Source: Thermoguttaceae bacterium (GTDB lineage Bacteria > Planctomycetota > Planctomycetia > Pirellulales > Thermoguttaceae). From it: a stretch of DNA of 30,404 nucleotides. Below, piece by piece: positions 1 through 7,532 of the stretch; positions within the stretch are counted from its first letter, which is position 1; the number at the start of each line of letters is the position of its first letter. Below the pieces are notes generated by a model, which had not been told where the DNA came from, did not search any database, and was given only the letters and a program-made list of their open reading frames with translations. The translations under genes and the position numbers were made by a program. The stretch is from assembly GCA_017454585.1 (NCBI GenBank), contig JAFTCU010000078.1, positions 1 through 30,404 of the forward strand, given 5' to 3'.

Positions 1-2
1 AG

Positions 3-85
3 CGGAGGACATGGGATTCGAACCCACAACCGGTAAAACCGGCAACTGATTTCGAGTCAGTCTGCTAGCCATTCGCGTATCCTCC
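3..85 (-). tRNA. tRNA-Ser (anticodon CGA)
   Basis: On the minus strand a full class II cloverleaf is readable. The acceptor stem is GGAGGAT paired with GTCCTCC, the anticodon stem is ACTGA/TCAGT around the loop CTCGAAA (anticodon CGA, reading UCG), there is a long variable arm with a GCCGGT/ACCGGT-type stem, and the T arm carries GGTTCGAATCC. The long variable arm and the anticodon agree on serine. The discriminator base is G, and the 3' CCA is not encoded (the next bases are CT), so it must be added after transcription. A strong promoter lies directly upstream. Confidence 0.95.
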
Positions 86-100
86 CCAAATGACTCCCCC

Positions 101-128
101 ATTATAGCAGAATCCTTTTTTTCCGCAA
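101..128 (-). promoter_or_regulatory. sigma70-like promoter of tRNA-Ser
   Basis: Reading the minus strand, TTGCGG (123-128) and TATAAT (101-106) are separated by 16 bp. Transcription would start near 94, about 9 nt before the mature tRNA 5' end. The position and near-consensus boxes support an independent tRNA transcription unit rather than read-through from the thioredoxin gene. Confidence 0.75.
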
Positions 129-156
129 GGGGGGGAGCCATGAAAAGCAGGAAAAT

Positions 157-1710
157 CTACCGAACGCTTTCCGACTTCAAACTCTTTGAGGCGATTTCAC
201 GAACTTTTGTGGCGTAAAACTCGGGATTTGAGCGGAATTTCTGAAGGTTTTCGGCCGTCGAAAAAACGAAATTCCGATCATCGAAGCGAACTCCAAAGCG
301 GCGGTTTCCTTCCACTTTCTGATTGGATTCTGCCAGTGCCACAACATCCTGACCACTCGAAACCAGAGCATAGTAACGCGGATTCTGAAGGAATTGTTCC
401 TTTTCACCTTCCGAGGCGAAATAGTACAGCGCCTCTTCAAATTCAGCAGAAATGTTTTCGTCTCCGCGGACCCAACGGTTTTCCTCTACCAGTGTGACCG
501 GGCTGAAACCTTCCAGAACCGGTTTCGTTTCCTGAGAAAAACTGGTCGGATTGATATTCAGGCGAGGATTGGCCGTTTCCCCAGCAACAAGCACGGGTGT
601 TTCAGGGGGCGTAAGCAGATGATCGATCTCGCTTTCCGAAGCGTCTTCGCGCGGAATATCCTGTCTGGCGCTCAAAGCCATAAGGTCCAGTTCCTCTGCG
701 ACCGGGAGAGACTCTTCCTCCGTTTTAGCGGCTGGAGTTTCCGGTGTCGAAAGAGCGAAAAGGTCCTGTTCCTCAACCGTCTGGTTGTTTTCTTTTCGGG
801 AGTCTTTCAGAGTCGGAGGATCCAAGGCAGGAACTTCCAAAGCCGCAGACATTTCCGTGTCCGGATATTTGGGATGTGAGGGGGCCTGAGCAAGCTGCAG
901 TTTCTTCTGCCAGTTCGAATCCACCGGTTTTTTCATTGGTGGAAGATTCACCTGATTCGCGGCGGCGGTCAGGAAATCACTGTACTGTGCAACCTCCTGA
1001 CGTCCGGTACTATGCGTAATGTATTTCCCTTCCGATGAAACAATCACGTCTGCCGGGAAAGAAAGAATTCCCAGCCGGGAGCAAAGCTCCTGATTTTGAT
1101 TTCCATCCAGTTTAACCATTACGTAATAAGATCCGGCCAGTTTCTGAATACGCTCCTGATTTAAAACCTTTTGCTCCATCCAGTTACAGGGCCCGCAGCT
1201 TTCCATATAAAAATGAATGAGCATCGGACGCTTCAGCGACGCCGCAGCTTGACTGGCTTCGTTAATGTCGGTAAACCAATAACAAAGGATCTCGGGAAGC
1301 TGGGCCGGAGCCGGAGCAACAGGCGGAGTCGTCAAGGAATTCGCTCGCAGAGCCAATTCGGGAGAGGCAGGTTTTGGGGTTGATTGTTTTTTGGCTTCCG
1401 TGTTTTTTTGGGGAGACGCTGAAACGGTTTTCGCGGCAGGCCTGGTATTTTGTGAATCGCTGATCTCTGAATTTTGGACCGTTTTTTCGGATTTTACGGG
1501 AATTGCAGCATTATCTGAAACTTCGACTGGTTCCCAATAATTTGCCTGATCCGAGTAATAACTGTACGTCTGACTGGTACGAACCCGACCACGGCGGCCA
1601 ACAGCGAAAGCGGAGTCCGTACAGAAAAAGGTCTCAATGGAGAAGACGAGAAAAGCACATACGCAAACGCTTGCGAAACGGCATCCCAACCGACTGGAAA
1701 ATTTAAACAT
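157..1710 (-). CDS. Exported thioredoxin-like protein with C-terminal YHS-like domain
   Basis: Probable periplasmic thiol-disulfide protein of 517 aa. I chose the ATG at 1710 over the GTG at 1737 because the signal peptide then starts normally (MFKFSSRLG, hydrophobic core, cleavage after AFA near residue 36) and a G-rich SD-like stretch lies about 6 nt upstream. Residues about 140-260 form a thioredoxin fold with the redox motif ESCGPCNWME (Cys172 and Cys175) and a cis-Pro region (LSFPADV). A low-complexity acidic linker of about 130 residues with repeated DLxALS and TPETP segments follows. The last 110 residues (GFSPVTLVEENRWV, YYFASEGEKEQFLQNPRYYA, then RFGVRFDDRNFVF and YAT) resemble two YHS-like half-repeats that I associate with planctomycete thioredoxins. 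The YHS-like region lacks obvious metal-ligand Cys, so metal binding is not implied. It is divergent from the downstream GTPase gene. The partner is unknown. Confidence 0.8.
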   Translation of the reverse strand: MFKFSSRLGCRFASVCVCAFLVFSIETFFCTDSAFAVGRRGRVRTSQTYSYYSDQANYWEPVEVSDNAAIPVKSEKTVQNSEISDSQNTRPAAKTVSASPQKNTEAKKQSTPKPASPELALRANSLTTPPVAPAPAQLPEILCYWFTDINEASQAAASLKRPMLIHFYMESCGPCNWMEQKVLNQERIQKLAGSYYVMVKLDGNQNQELCSRLGILSFPADVIVSSEGKYITHSTGRQEVAQYSDFLTAAANQVNLPPMKKPVDSNWQKKLQLAQAPSHPKYPDTEMSAALEVPALDPPTLKDSRKENNQTVEEQDLFALSTPETPAAKTEEESLPVAEELDLMALSARQDIPREDASESEIDHLLTPPETPVLVAGETANPRLNINPTSFSQETKPVLEGFSPVTLVEENRWVRGDENISAEFEEALYYFASEGEKEQFLQNPRYYALVSSGQDVVALAESNQKVEGNRRFGVRFDDRNFVFSTAENLQKFRSNPEFYATKVREIASKSLKSESVR

Positions 1711-1737
1711 TTGGGCCCCCCAGTGTTTGTAAAACAC

Positions 1738-2086
1738 AGATTCCTTTATTTAGAAAAAAACATATTGCTTTCTGAATATCGGAAGCTGCAAAATTAATCC
1801 AAAGAACTTTTTCAAATACACACTTGCGTCAATTAAAACGTCTGTTCCAGAAAACGCTCAGAATCCTAACATGACGGTACGCTCACTTATCAGGGTTTTA
1901 GGGGTTGAGAGGATTCTTTTGGAAAGAAAGATATTTCTGTCATTTTTATTATGTGAAAGGGAAATGATAGCCGATTCTTTGGAATCTTCCTGATTTCGGA
2001 TTAAATTCACCCTCTCCCCTTGATAAAAAAATAATTTTATGCTATTATATATATAAACGAGAACAAATCAACAGAAAGGTTTTACT
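1738..2086. other. AT-rich divergent intergenic region
   Basis: This 349 bp stretch separates the divergent thioredoxin and GTPase genes. It is clearly AT-richer than its flanks and holds no open frame with coding character. The right end carries the GTPase promoter. On the minus side I find only a poor candidate (TTGCAG, 18 bp, CAATAT, around 1765-1795), too weak to list. No RNA gene or riboswitch-like structure was recognised. Confidence 0.6.
2020..2048 (+). promoter_or_regulatory. sigma70-like promoter of the TGS GTPase operon
   Basis: TTGATA (2020-2025) and TATTAT (2043-2048) are 17 bp apart inside an AT-rich tract. The predicted start near 2055 leaves a leader of about 32 nt with an AGAAAGG ribosome-binding site before the ATG at 2087. 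Confidence 0.65.
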
Positions 2087-3085
2087 ATGCCCGCGAATTT
2101 AACCCCCACTTATTTGAAGGCGGAACAGGCGTACCGTCAGGCGCAGTCACTTGAAGAAGAGTATCGTTGCCTGCAGGTTATGCTTCAGGAAATTCCAAAA
2201 CATAAAGGAACGGACCACCTTCAGGCGTCTCTGAAAGCCAAAATCGCCAAGACGAAAAAAGACATTGAACTTGAAAAATCGTCCGGGAAAAAATCCGGCG
2301 GGATGAGTATTCGGATTCCGCGCCAGGGGGCTGGCACCGTGGTGATCCTTGGTGGCACGAACGCGGGAAAAAGCCAGTTAATGGCCAGCATGACAAACGC
2401 AAAGCCGAAAGTGGCGCCGCACCCATTTACGACCCAACTCCCGCAGCCGGGTATGATGCCGTGGGAAGATGTTCTGGTTCAGATGATCGACACGCCCCCC
2501 ATCACGCCTGATTTTCTGGAACCGAGTACTTACGGCTTCATCCGTGGCGCAGACCTGGCCCTTCTAATGCTGGATCTGGGTGATGATGACGGTGTAGAAA
2601 ACTGTCTGGCGGTGATGGACCGTCTCAACGCGACCCGGACGAGGCTGGGAAAAGAGTCCTGCCTCGATGAAGATGACATTGGACTTTCATACACGCATAC
2701 GTTTCTCGTTCCGAATAAAATCGACGTCCCCGGCGCGATGGAACGTCTGGAAGTTTTTCACGAGCTGGCTGATTTCCAGTTTGAGGAATTCCCGATCAGC
2801 GCGACGGAAATGACCGGCGTGGAGGAACTGCGGAACGCGATTTACCGTGCGATGAACGTCGTACGTGTCTATACGAAACTTCCGACCTCCAAAACAGCCG
2901 ACATGGATCGGCCCTTTACCCTGCCGGTGGGGAGTACCCTGCTTGATCTGGCGGGGCTGATCCACAAAGACTACATTGAAAAGCTCAAATTCGCCCGGAT
3001 CTGGGGTTCCGCCGTTCATGACGGAACGCCGATGAAGGGGGATTACGTTTTGAACGACTGCGATATTTGTGAACTGCACTGCTGA
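2087..3085 (+). CDS. TGS-domain GTPase (DRG/OBG-like)
   Basis: A 332 aa translation-factor-class GTPase. Visible motifs are a helical N-terminal region rich in Lys/Glu (residues 10-70), P-loop GGTNAGKS (89-96), the switch region PHPFTTQLP (111-119), a G3 site reading DTPP (135-138) instead of the usual DxPG, and G4 NKID (210-213). The last 60 residues (MDRPFTLPVGSTLLDLAG to the C-terminus, including IWGSAVHDG and DYVLNDCDICEL) are a TGS domain. The order helical region, G domain, TGS is that of the DRG branch, whose members act with ribosomes. In bacteria the role is poorly defined. The start is set by AGAAAGG 6 nt upstream. The next gene follows after about 33 nt and is probably co-transcribed. 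Confidence 0.85.
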   Translation: MPANLTPTYLKAEQAYRQAQSLEEEYRCLQVMLQEIPKHKGTDHLQASLKAKIAKTKKDIELEKSSGKKSGGMSIRIPRQGAGTVVILGGTNAGKSQLMASMTNAKPKVAPHPFTTQLPQPGMMPWEDVLVQMIDTPPITPDFLEPSTYGFIRGADLALLMLDLGDDDGVENCLAVMDRLNATRTRLGKESCLDEDDIGLSYTHTFLVPNKIDVPGAMERLEVFHELADFQFEEFPISATEMTGVEELRNAIYRAMNVVRVYTKLPTSKTADMDRPFTLPVGSTLLDLAGLIHKDYIEKLKFARIWGSAVHDGTPMKGDYVLNDCDICELHC

Positions 3086-3118
3086 AATTTTTTGGAAAAG
3101 AAAAAAGGACCTGATTAC

Positions 3119-4285
3119 ATGCTTTCAATCCTGAGAAAATTTGTACTTCCGATCCTCCTCATGGAGCTATTGGTTTTCTTTTTTGCTTCGGGCGTGGACC
3201 TTCAGGCCCGGTGGTTCGGTGTACTCGTTGGACTTGCGGCTGGGGTGGTCCTTTGGCTGATTCGCCGACCTGCGTGGGGATTTGCGTTTCTGACCGGCTA
3301 TCTGTCGGGATTGATTTTCGACTTTTTGTACCTTGCCGTTTTCGGCACGACAATGCAAAGTTTCCTTCTGTTCTTCTGGGGGGGATTGGCGGCGATCCTC
3401 TTGAAAAACCTGACCAAAAAGTCTTTTTCTCAGGTTGAGTTTTTAACCGCCCTGGCCGTTTTGATTCTCACATCGTGGTTTACGTGTCCCGATTTGGATA
3501 ATCAGCCACGGGAACTTCCTGAAGGGATCTATGTTTACGCGAATGACGTGGTGTACGATTGGCCGATTTTGAATATCGTATCATCCCGGCTGGGGATCAT
3601 GGTACATACGGGAATCTGTTACGTGACGCGTGATCCTGATGGCTTCAACCGTCAGCGCCTTGAGGCTGGGCTTCCCAAATTGAAATTTGAAACCATCGGT
3701 TACGGTTACTATATCAATGATTTGAATCTGGATGTCAGGGATCGGGACGGCTTCTCGAATTACGCCAGCCGAACGAAATTGGACGATAATTCATTCCCTT
3801 TCGACCTGGATGACATGAATAACTATCTCGAGGGTCGTTCTGTGAATGACCGTCTGAACCCCTCCGTTCGTTTTATGCCCCTTGTTACACCCAAACCACG
3901 TGAGGACTGGAATCGTATCGATGAGTTTCGCAAGAAAATCAACGCTCAGTACCGAAACGGTTTCATTTACAGTCCGATTGCTTATGACGGTCATTTTGTG
4001 CGCCTGTATAATTGTAACACTGTCACAGTTGGGATTGCGGATGAATTTCTGGACCGGGGGAAGGAAGCGGCTCGCCTCACAAACCTCCCTTTGAATTTAG
4101 GCCGGCAGGGAATACATGACGGACGACTGCTGATGAGAGATTACAGAACGCCTGATTTCCAGAGCCGAATCGATCAGGAACGCGCTTTTTGGAAGTCGGA
4201 ACCGGTGAATAATCAGCTCTGGCTTCACCGCATTCTGTTCAGAATATATCCTGAGGACAAAAGCCCTGACGTTCCTCGCGAGTAA
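3119..4285 (+). CDS. Membrane protein of unknown function
   Basis: Not recognised. I start at ATG 3119 (388 aa) because AAAAAAGGA lies about 9 nt upstream; a TTG at 3092 would add nine charged residues and put that site inside the gene. About five hydrophobic segments fill residues 1-130 (MLSILRKFVLPILLMELLVF, RWFGVLVGLAAGVVLW, the FLTGYLSGLIFDFLY region, FLLFFWGGLAAILL, and VEFLTALAVLILTSWFTC). A soluble domain of about 255 residues follows, rich in Tyr, Asp and Asn, with VMVHTGIC-like and VRLYNCNTVTVG segments. A Cys/His hydrolase of the NlpC/papain-like type is conceivable from the spaced H and NC residues, but I cannot support it. It lies between the TGS GTPase and the tcdA-like gene, 3 bp from the latter, so all three are probably one transcript. 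Confidence 0.7.
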   Translation: MLSILRKFVLPILLMELLVFFFASGVDLQARWFGVLVGLAAGVVLWLIRRPAWGFAFLTGYLSGLIFDFLYLAVFGTTMQSFLLFFWGGLAAILLKNLTKKSFSQVEFLTALAVLILTSWFTCPDLDNQPRELPEGIYVYANDVVYDWPILNIVSSRLGIMVHTGICYVTRDPDGFNRQRLEAGLPKLKFETIGYGYYINDLNLDVRDRDGFSNYASRTKLDDNSFPFDLDDMNNYLEGRSVNDRLNPSVRFMPLVTPKPREDWNRIDEFRKKINAQYRNGFIYSPIAYDGHFVRLYNCNTVTVGIADEFLDRGKEAARLTNLPLNLGRQGIHDGRLLMRDYRTPDFQSRIDQERAFWKSEPVNNQLWLHRILFRIYPEDKSPDVPRE

Positions 4286-4288
4286 ATC

Positions 4289-5056
4289 ATGTTTGATCCT
4301 TCCAATCCCCGTTACTCCCGAATTTTGCGCTTCGTTGGTGAGGCCGGCCTGAACCGCCTTCACGCCTCGCGGGTGGTCGTCGTGGGGCTTGGAGCCGTGG
4401 GGAGTTACGCTGTTGAAGGGCTGGCGCGGGCTGGAGTCGGTCACTTGCGGCTCGTGGATTTCGACCTCATTGCCCCTTCAAATATCAACCGCCAGCTTTA
4501 CGCCCTGGAAAGCACGATCAACCGGCCCAAATGCGAGATTGCGCGGGAACGGGTCCTGGACATTAATCCCGACTGCGAGGCGGAAGCGTTTCGGACATTC
4601 GTTCACGCGGATACAATGGACGAGATTTTCGCAGACATTCAGCCGGATTTTGTGGTGGATGCGATTGATTCCCTGAACCCGAAAGTCGAGCTGATCGCAT
4701 GGCTCATGGCGCACGAAATTCCGTTCATTTCCAGTATGGGTGCGGCCCTGCGTTCCGACCCAACCCAAATCAGGATCGGCCCTTTGAAAAGAATCATGGG
4801 GGACCCGCTGGCCAAAATGGTCAAAAAACGGTTCCGAAAACGCGGGATCCCGCTGAAAAATTTTTGCGTGTACTCAACTGAAGATATTTCATCGGTCCGG
4901 CGGGCTTGCCTTGGAGAATCGGACGAAGACCCCACGATCGAGCGCAAAGGTCGGGTCCGTCATGTGTTGGGCAGTCTCCCGACGATTACCGGGATTTTTG
5001 GCCTGACGATTGCGAATTATGTGATTCACAAACTGATAGAGGAAAAAACTCCTTGA
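4289..5056 (+). CDS. tcdA: tRNA threonylcarbamoyladenosine dehydratase (TcdA/CsdL-like)
   Basis: A 255 aa ThiF/MoeB/HesA-superfamily E1-like enzyme. TcdA uses ATP to cyclise the t6A modification at position 37 of ANN-decoding tRNAs to ct6A. The N-terminal Rossmann nucleotide-binding site reads VVVVGLGAVGSYAVEGLARAG (residues 29-49, glycines 33, 35 and 38), followed by LVDFDLIAPSNINRQL (the Asp and the NRQ arginine contact ATP in this superfamily) and VVDAIDSLNPK. The length, the lack of a C-terminal rhodanese or ubiquitin-like adenylation partner, and the early start NPRYSRILRFVG favour TcdA over MoeB or ThiF. The gene starts 3 nt after the preceding stop. Its stop codon lies inside the -35 box of the next promoter. 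Confidence 0.85.
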   Translation: MFDPSNPRYSRILRFVGEAGLNRLHASRVVVVGLGAVGSYAVEGLARAGVGHLRLVDFDLIAPSNINRQLYALESTINRPKCEIARERVLDINPDCEAEAFRTFVHADTMDEIFADIQPDFVVDAIDSLNPKVELIAWLMAHEIPFISSMGAALRSDPTQIRIGPLKRIMGDPLAKMVKKRFRKRGIPLKNFCVYSTEDISSVRRACLGESDEDPTIERKGRVRHVLGSLPTITGIFGLTIANYVIHKLIEEKTP

Positions 5057-5080
5057 CATTTCCTCTGTGTGTGCTATAAT
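5053..5080 (+). promoter_or_regulatory. consensus sigma70 promoter before the histidine kinase
   Basis: A full-consensus TTGACA (5053-5058), a 16 bp spacer, and TATAAT (5075-5080) preceded by TGC, giving an extended -10. The TGA stop of the tcdA-like gene (5054-5056) sits within the -35 box. The start would be near 5087, leaving about 44 nt of leader before the kinase ATG. Confidence 0.8.
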
Positions 5081-5130
5081 ACATAAAAGGTTTGAATTTT
5101 AGGTCCCTCCGAATGGTTTGATTTATATCC

Positions 5131-6792
5131 ATGCCGCGTCGTTTTACCAAATCCGGCTTTTCGAGCCTGGAGGTTAAGTGCCTCCTTTTGTTCAGCGTAT
5201 TCCTCATCGGTGTCATGACGGTGAGTTTCCTGCTGTACTGGTATGTTACGGAATCCGTCGTGGCTCAGCGCGACCCGGATACGGCACGTCTTTTGGCCGA
5301 CCGGGCGCTTCTTATCAAGCACTGGGGAAAGCTGGAGTCCAAAAAGGAATTTCTCTGGATCGTCAACCAGCTTACGGATCAGCTCTCAGAGCAGCAGTAC
5401 GAGTGGCGCATGGTCTCGCCCGACTCGCCGGAAGCGGAGAAAGACGTTTTTGTGAGGAAACTTCTCGCCAGAATTGAGGAAAAACCGGGTACACAGGTGG
5501 AACCGATCGGGACGCTTATCGGGGACAAATATTTATATTACAAGCCGGTGTACGCGGAACAAACCTGCCTGGACCTCTGCCATAATGATTTAGACGCGGT
5601 AAAACGTCTGGAAACAGACGATTCCCAACTCGGGATGCTGCAGGTCGGTGATCTGATGACTGTCCTCTGTGTTCAAATTCCTAATGGACCGACCCAAACC
5701 ACGATAAACTGGTTTTGGAATATGCTTCTGACGGTGGCCGTTTTGACGGTTTTCCTGGGGATCTTCGTTTTTTACCTGACGATTCGGTACGTGATCATTC
5801 GACCTTTGCACCATCTGCGTGAGGTGAGTACTGCTATCGCGCATGGTGATATGGAAGTTCGGGCCGAGATTCATACCAGTGATGAATTTGAATCCCTTGG
5901 GCAGGCGTTTAACCGTATGCTTCGCGGATTGATCAACTCTCAGAAGGACCTGCGCCGTGCGAACCAGACGCTCGACAAAAAAATCGAGGAATTGGGCCGT
6001 GTGAACCTCCAGCTCCGCGAAATGAACCGAATCAAAAGCGATTTCCTTGCGACGATGAGCCACGAGTTACGTACGCCGCTGAACAGTATTCTGGGATTCA
6101 GCGAGGTTTTGGCGGGAATCGAGTCTCTGGACCCGAAGCAGAAACGCTATGTTCACAACATTAGCAGTTCCGGTCGGCTCCTCCTTGGGATGATCAATGA
6201 TATTCTTGACCTGGCGAAGATGGAAAGCGGCAAGGCGCAGCTTCATCTCACGGATTTTTCTTTGGAGTATATTATTTCGGCTCAGTGCGACATCGCGCGC
6301 CCACTGGCTGAAAAAAAGAATATTTCGCTTTCCTATGAAGTTCCAAAGAACCTTCCGATGGTTCATCTGGACCAGAATCGTATTCAGCAGATCCTTACGA
6401 ATCTCCTTTCCAACGCGATCAAATTCACGCCGGAGGGAGGAGTGGTGAAGGTCCTTGTGACCACGGAGCCGGATTCCGAGTCGGGGGAACTGAATCCCGA
6501 AACGGCGTTTTTCCGCATGGCGGTAAGCGATACGGGGGTCGGAATGACGGAAGAGGATATGAAAAACATTTTCGAGAAATTCCGACAGGGGACTTCCGCA
6601 ACTGGCGAGAATATGATGACGCGCGAATACTCCGGCTCTGGCTTGGGCCTTTCCATCGTGAAAGAAATTTGCCGTTTGCTCCACGGGGAGATCACCGTCA
6701 GCAGTACGCCCGGCGTGGGTTCCACGTTCGTCGTTCTGCTTCCCTGGCGGGTGAAAGACCCCAGCAACCGAGAGGAAGAGATTTACTTTTAG
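5131..6792 (+). CDS. Sensor histidine kinase with CX3CH extracytoplasmic sensor
   Basis: A 553 aa membrane-bound kinase. The order is a TM helix at 16-37 (LLLFSVFLIGVMTVSFLLYW), an extracytoplasmic sensor of about 150 residues, a second TM near 190-220, HAMP (IIRPLHHLREVSTAIAHGD to AFNRML), a coiled linker, a HisKA box with the phospho-acceptor His311 (ATMSHELRTPLNSILG), and an ATPase domain with N box (NLLSNAIKFTPEGG), G1 (DTGVGM), F box (FEKFRQG) and G2 (GSGLGLSIVKEI). Every catalytic motif is intact. Just before the second TM the sensor has TCLDLCH (Cys146, Cys150, His151), resembling the CxxCH of DUF3365-type heme sensors but with one extra residue. No response regulator gene is adjacent. 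There is no clear SD upstream. recR follows after 24 nt and may be co-transcribed. Confidence 0.88.
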   Translation: MPRRFTKSGFSSLEVKCLLLFSVFLIGVMTVSFLLYWYVTESVVAQRDPDTARLLADRALLIKHWGKLESKKEFLWIVNQLTDQLSEQQYEWRMVSPDSPEAEKDVFVRKLLARIEEKPGTQVEPIGTLIGDKYLYYKPVYAEQTCLDLCHNDLDAVKRLETDDSQLGMLQVGDLMTVLCVQIPNGPTQTTINWFWNMLLTVAVLTVFLGIFVFYLTIRYVIIRPLHHLREVSTAIAHGDMEVRAEIHTSDEFESLGQAFNRMLRGLINSQKDLRRANQTLDKKIEELGRVNLQLREMNRIKSDFLATMSHELRTPLNSILGFSEVLAGIESLDPKQKRYVHNISSSGRLLLGMINDILDLAKMESGKAQLHLTDFSLEYIISAQCDIARPLAEKKNISLSYEVPKNLPMVHLDQNRIQQILTNLLSNAIKFTPEGGVVKVLVTTEPDSESGELNPETAFFRMAVSDTGVGMTEEDMKNIFEKFRQGTSATGENMMTREYSGSGLGLSIVKEICRLLHGEITVSSTPGVGSTFVVLLPWRVKDPSNREEEIYF

Positions 6793-6816
6793 ACCTGAAA
6801 ATCTTTTAATAAAACC

Positions 6817-7422
6817 ATGGCAGATCTGACCGAAAGCATCAAAAACCTGACCACTCTGTTCCAGAAACTTCCCGGCGTGGGGAAGAAGACCGCGGAGCGT
6901 TTCGCGTATCACGTCCTGATCGCCAAATCGGACGACATTTTGGGCCTTGCCGATGCGATCCGGGAGGTGAAAACGAACATCCGCTACTGTGAGCAGTGCT
7001 ATAATCTCTCGGTGGACGAACTGTGCGAGGTGTGCCGGAACCCGGCCCGCGACCATTCGCAAATTTGCGTAGTGGAGCAGCCACGTGACCTGGCCGCGCT
7101 CGAACAGACCGGCGTTTTTCACGGTTTGTACCACGTCCTGCTCGGCCGACTCTCCCCGACGGACAACATTGGACCGGACGATTTGACCATTGCTGCGCTC
7201 GAGAAGCGGGTCGCCTCAGGCGAGGTGAAAGAGATCACCATGGGAACCAACCCGAATATTGAAGGGGATGCGACGGCGTTCTACATTACGCGCCTTCTGC
7301 ACGAGTACCCCGTCAAAATCACCCGCCTGGCCCGCGGTGTTACGTCCGGGAGCGTCCTGGAATTCGTGAACAAAGACATTCTGCGCGACGCGCTCGAAGG
7401 CCGGCAAAGCTACGGGAATTGA
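6817..7422 (+). CDS. recR: Recombination protein RecR
   Basis: RecR works with RecF and RecO in loading RecA at gaps and breaks. At 201 aa it has the normal family length (about 200). It shows the helix-hairpin-helix LPGVGKKTAERFA (residues 18-30), a zinc site CEQC then CEVC (Cys58, 61, 70, 73) and the Toprim start ICVVEQPRDLAALE (from about residue 83), ending in the conserved ITRLARGVTSGSVLEFVNKDI region that carries the C-terminal Walker-like segment. The ATG at 6817 has no recognisable SD. It begins 24 nt after the kinase gene and is followed by a GC-rich hairpin. recR is often found next to dnaX and ybaB; here it is not. Confidence 0.95.
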   Translation: MADLTESIKNLTTLFQKLPGVGKKTAERFAYHVLIAKSDDILGLADAIREVKTNIRYCEQCYNLSVDELCEVCRNPARDHSQICVVEQPRDLAALEQTGVFHGLYHVLLGRLSPTDNIGPDDLTIAALEKRVASGEVKEITMGTNPNIEGDATAFYITRLLHEYPVKITRLARGVTSGSVLEFVNKDILRDALEGRQSYGN

Positions 7423-7437
7423 GGAAAAATGAATCAC

Positions 7438-7480
7438 GCCCCCCCGTCTGATTTCAGGGGGGCTTGCCTCTTTGGTTTTT
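7438..7480 (+). terminator. probable intrinsic terminator after recR
   Basis: A C run (7439-7445) and a G run (7457-7462) form a stem of at least six G-C pairs around an 11 nt loop, 16 nt after the recR stop. A T-rich tract (TTTGGTTTTTT) begins a few bases after the stem rather than immediately, so efficiency is uncertain. Confidence 0.5.
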
Positions 7481-7491
7481 TGTGGTAAAAT
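7464..7491 (+). promoter_or_regulatory. promoter of squalene-hopene cyclase gene
   Basis: TTGCCT (7464-7469), a 16 bp spacer, and TAAAAT (7486-7491) preceded by TGG (extended -10). The start would fall near 7498, with a leader of about 35 nt containing ACAGGAAA close to the ATG at 7533. The -35 begins right at the foot of the recR hairpin. Confidence 0.6.
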
Positions 7492-7532
7492 AAACTTTTA
7501 ACTTTCCGTAAACTTTAACCACAGGAAATCCG

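Noticed and set aside
1765..1795. Promoter for the thioredoxin gene on the minus strand
   Set aside because: TTGCAG with an 18 bp spacer and CAATAT matches the -10 in only 3 of 6 positions.
4289..5056. MoeB or ThiF identity for the E1-like gene
   Set aside because: Length, N-terminal sequence and lack of a ThiS/MoaD-like partner gene point to TcdA.
6067..7134. A 355-codon open frame on the minus strand across the kinase and recR
   Set aside because: It spans two well-supported genes in another frame and has no recognisable domain.
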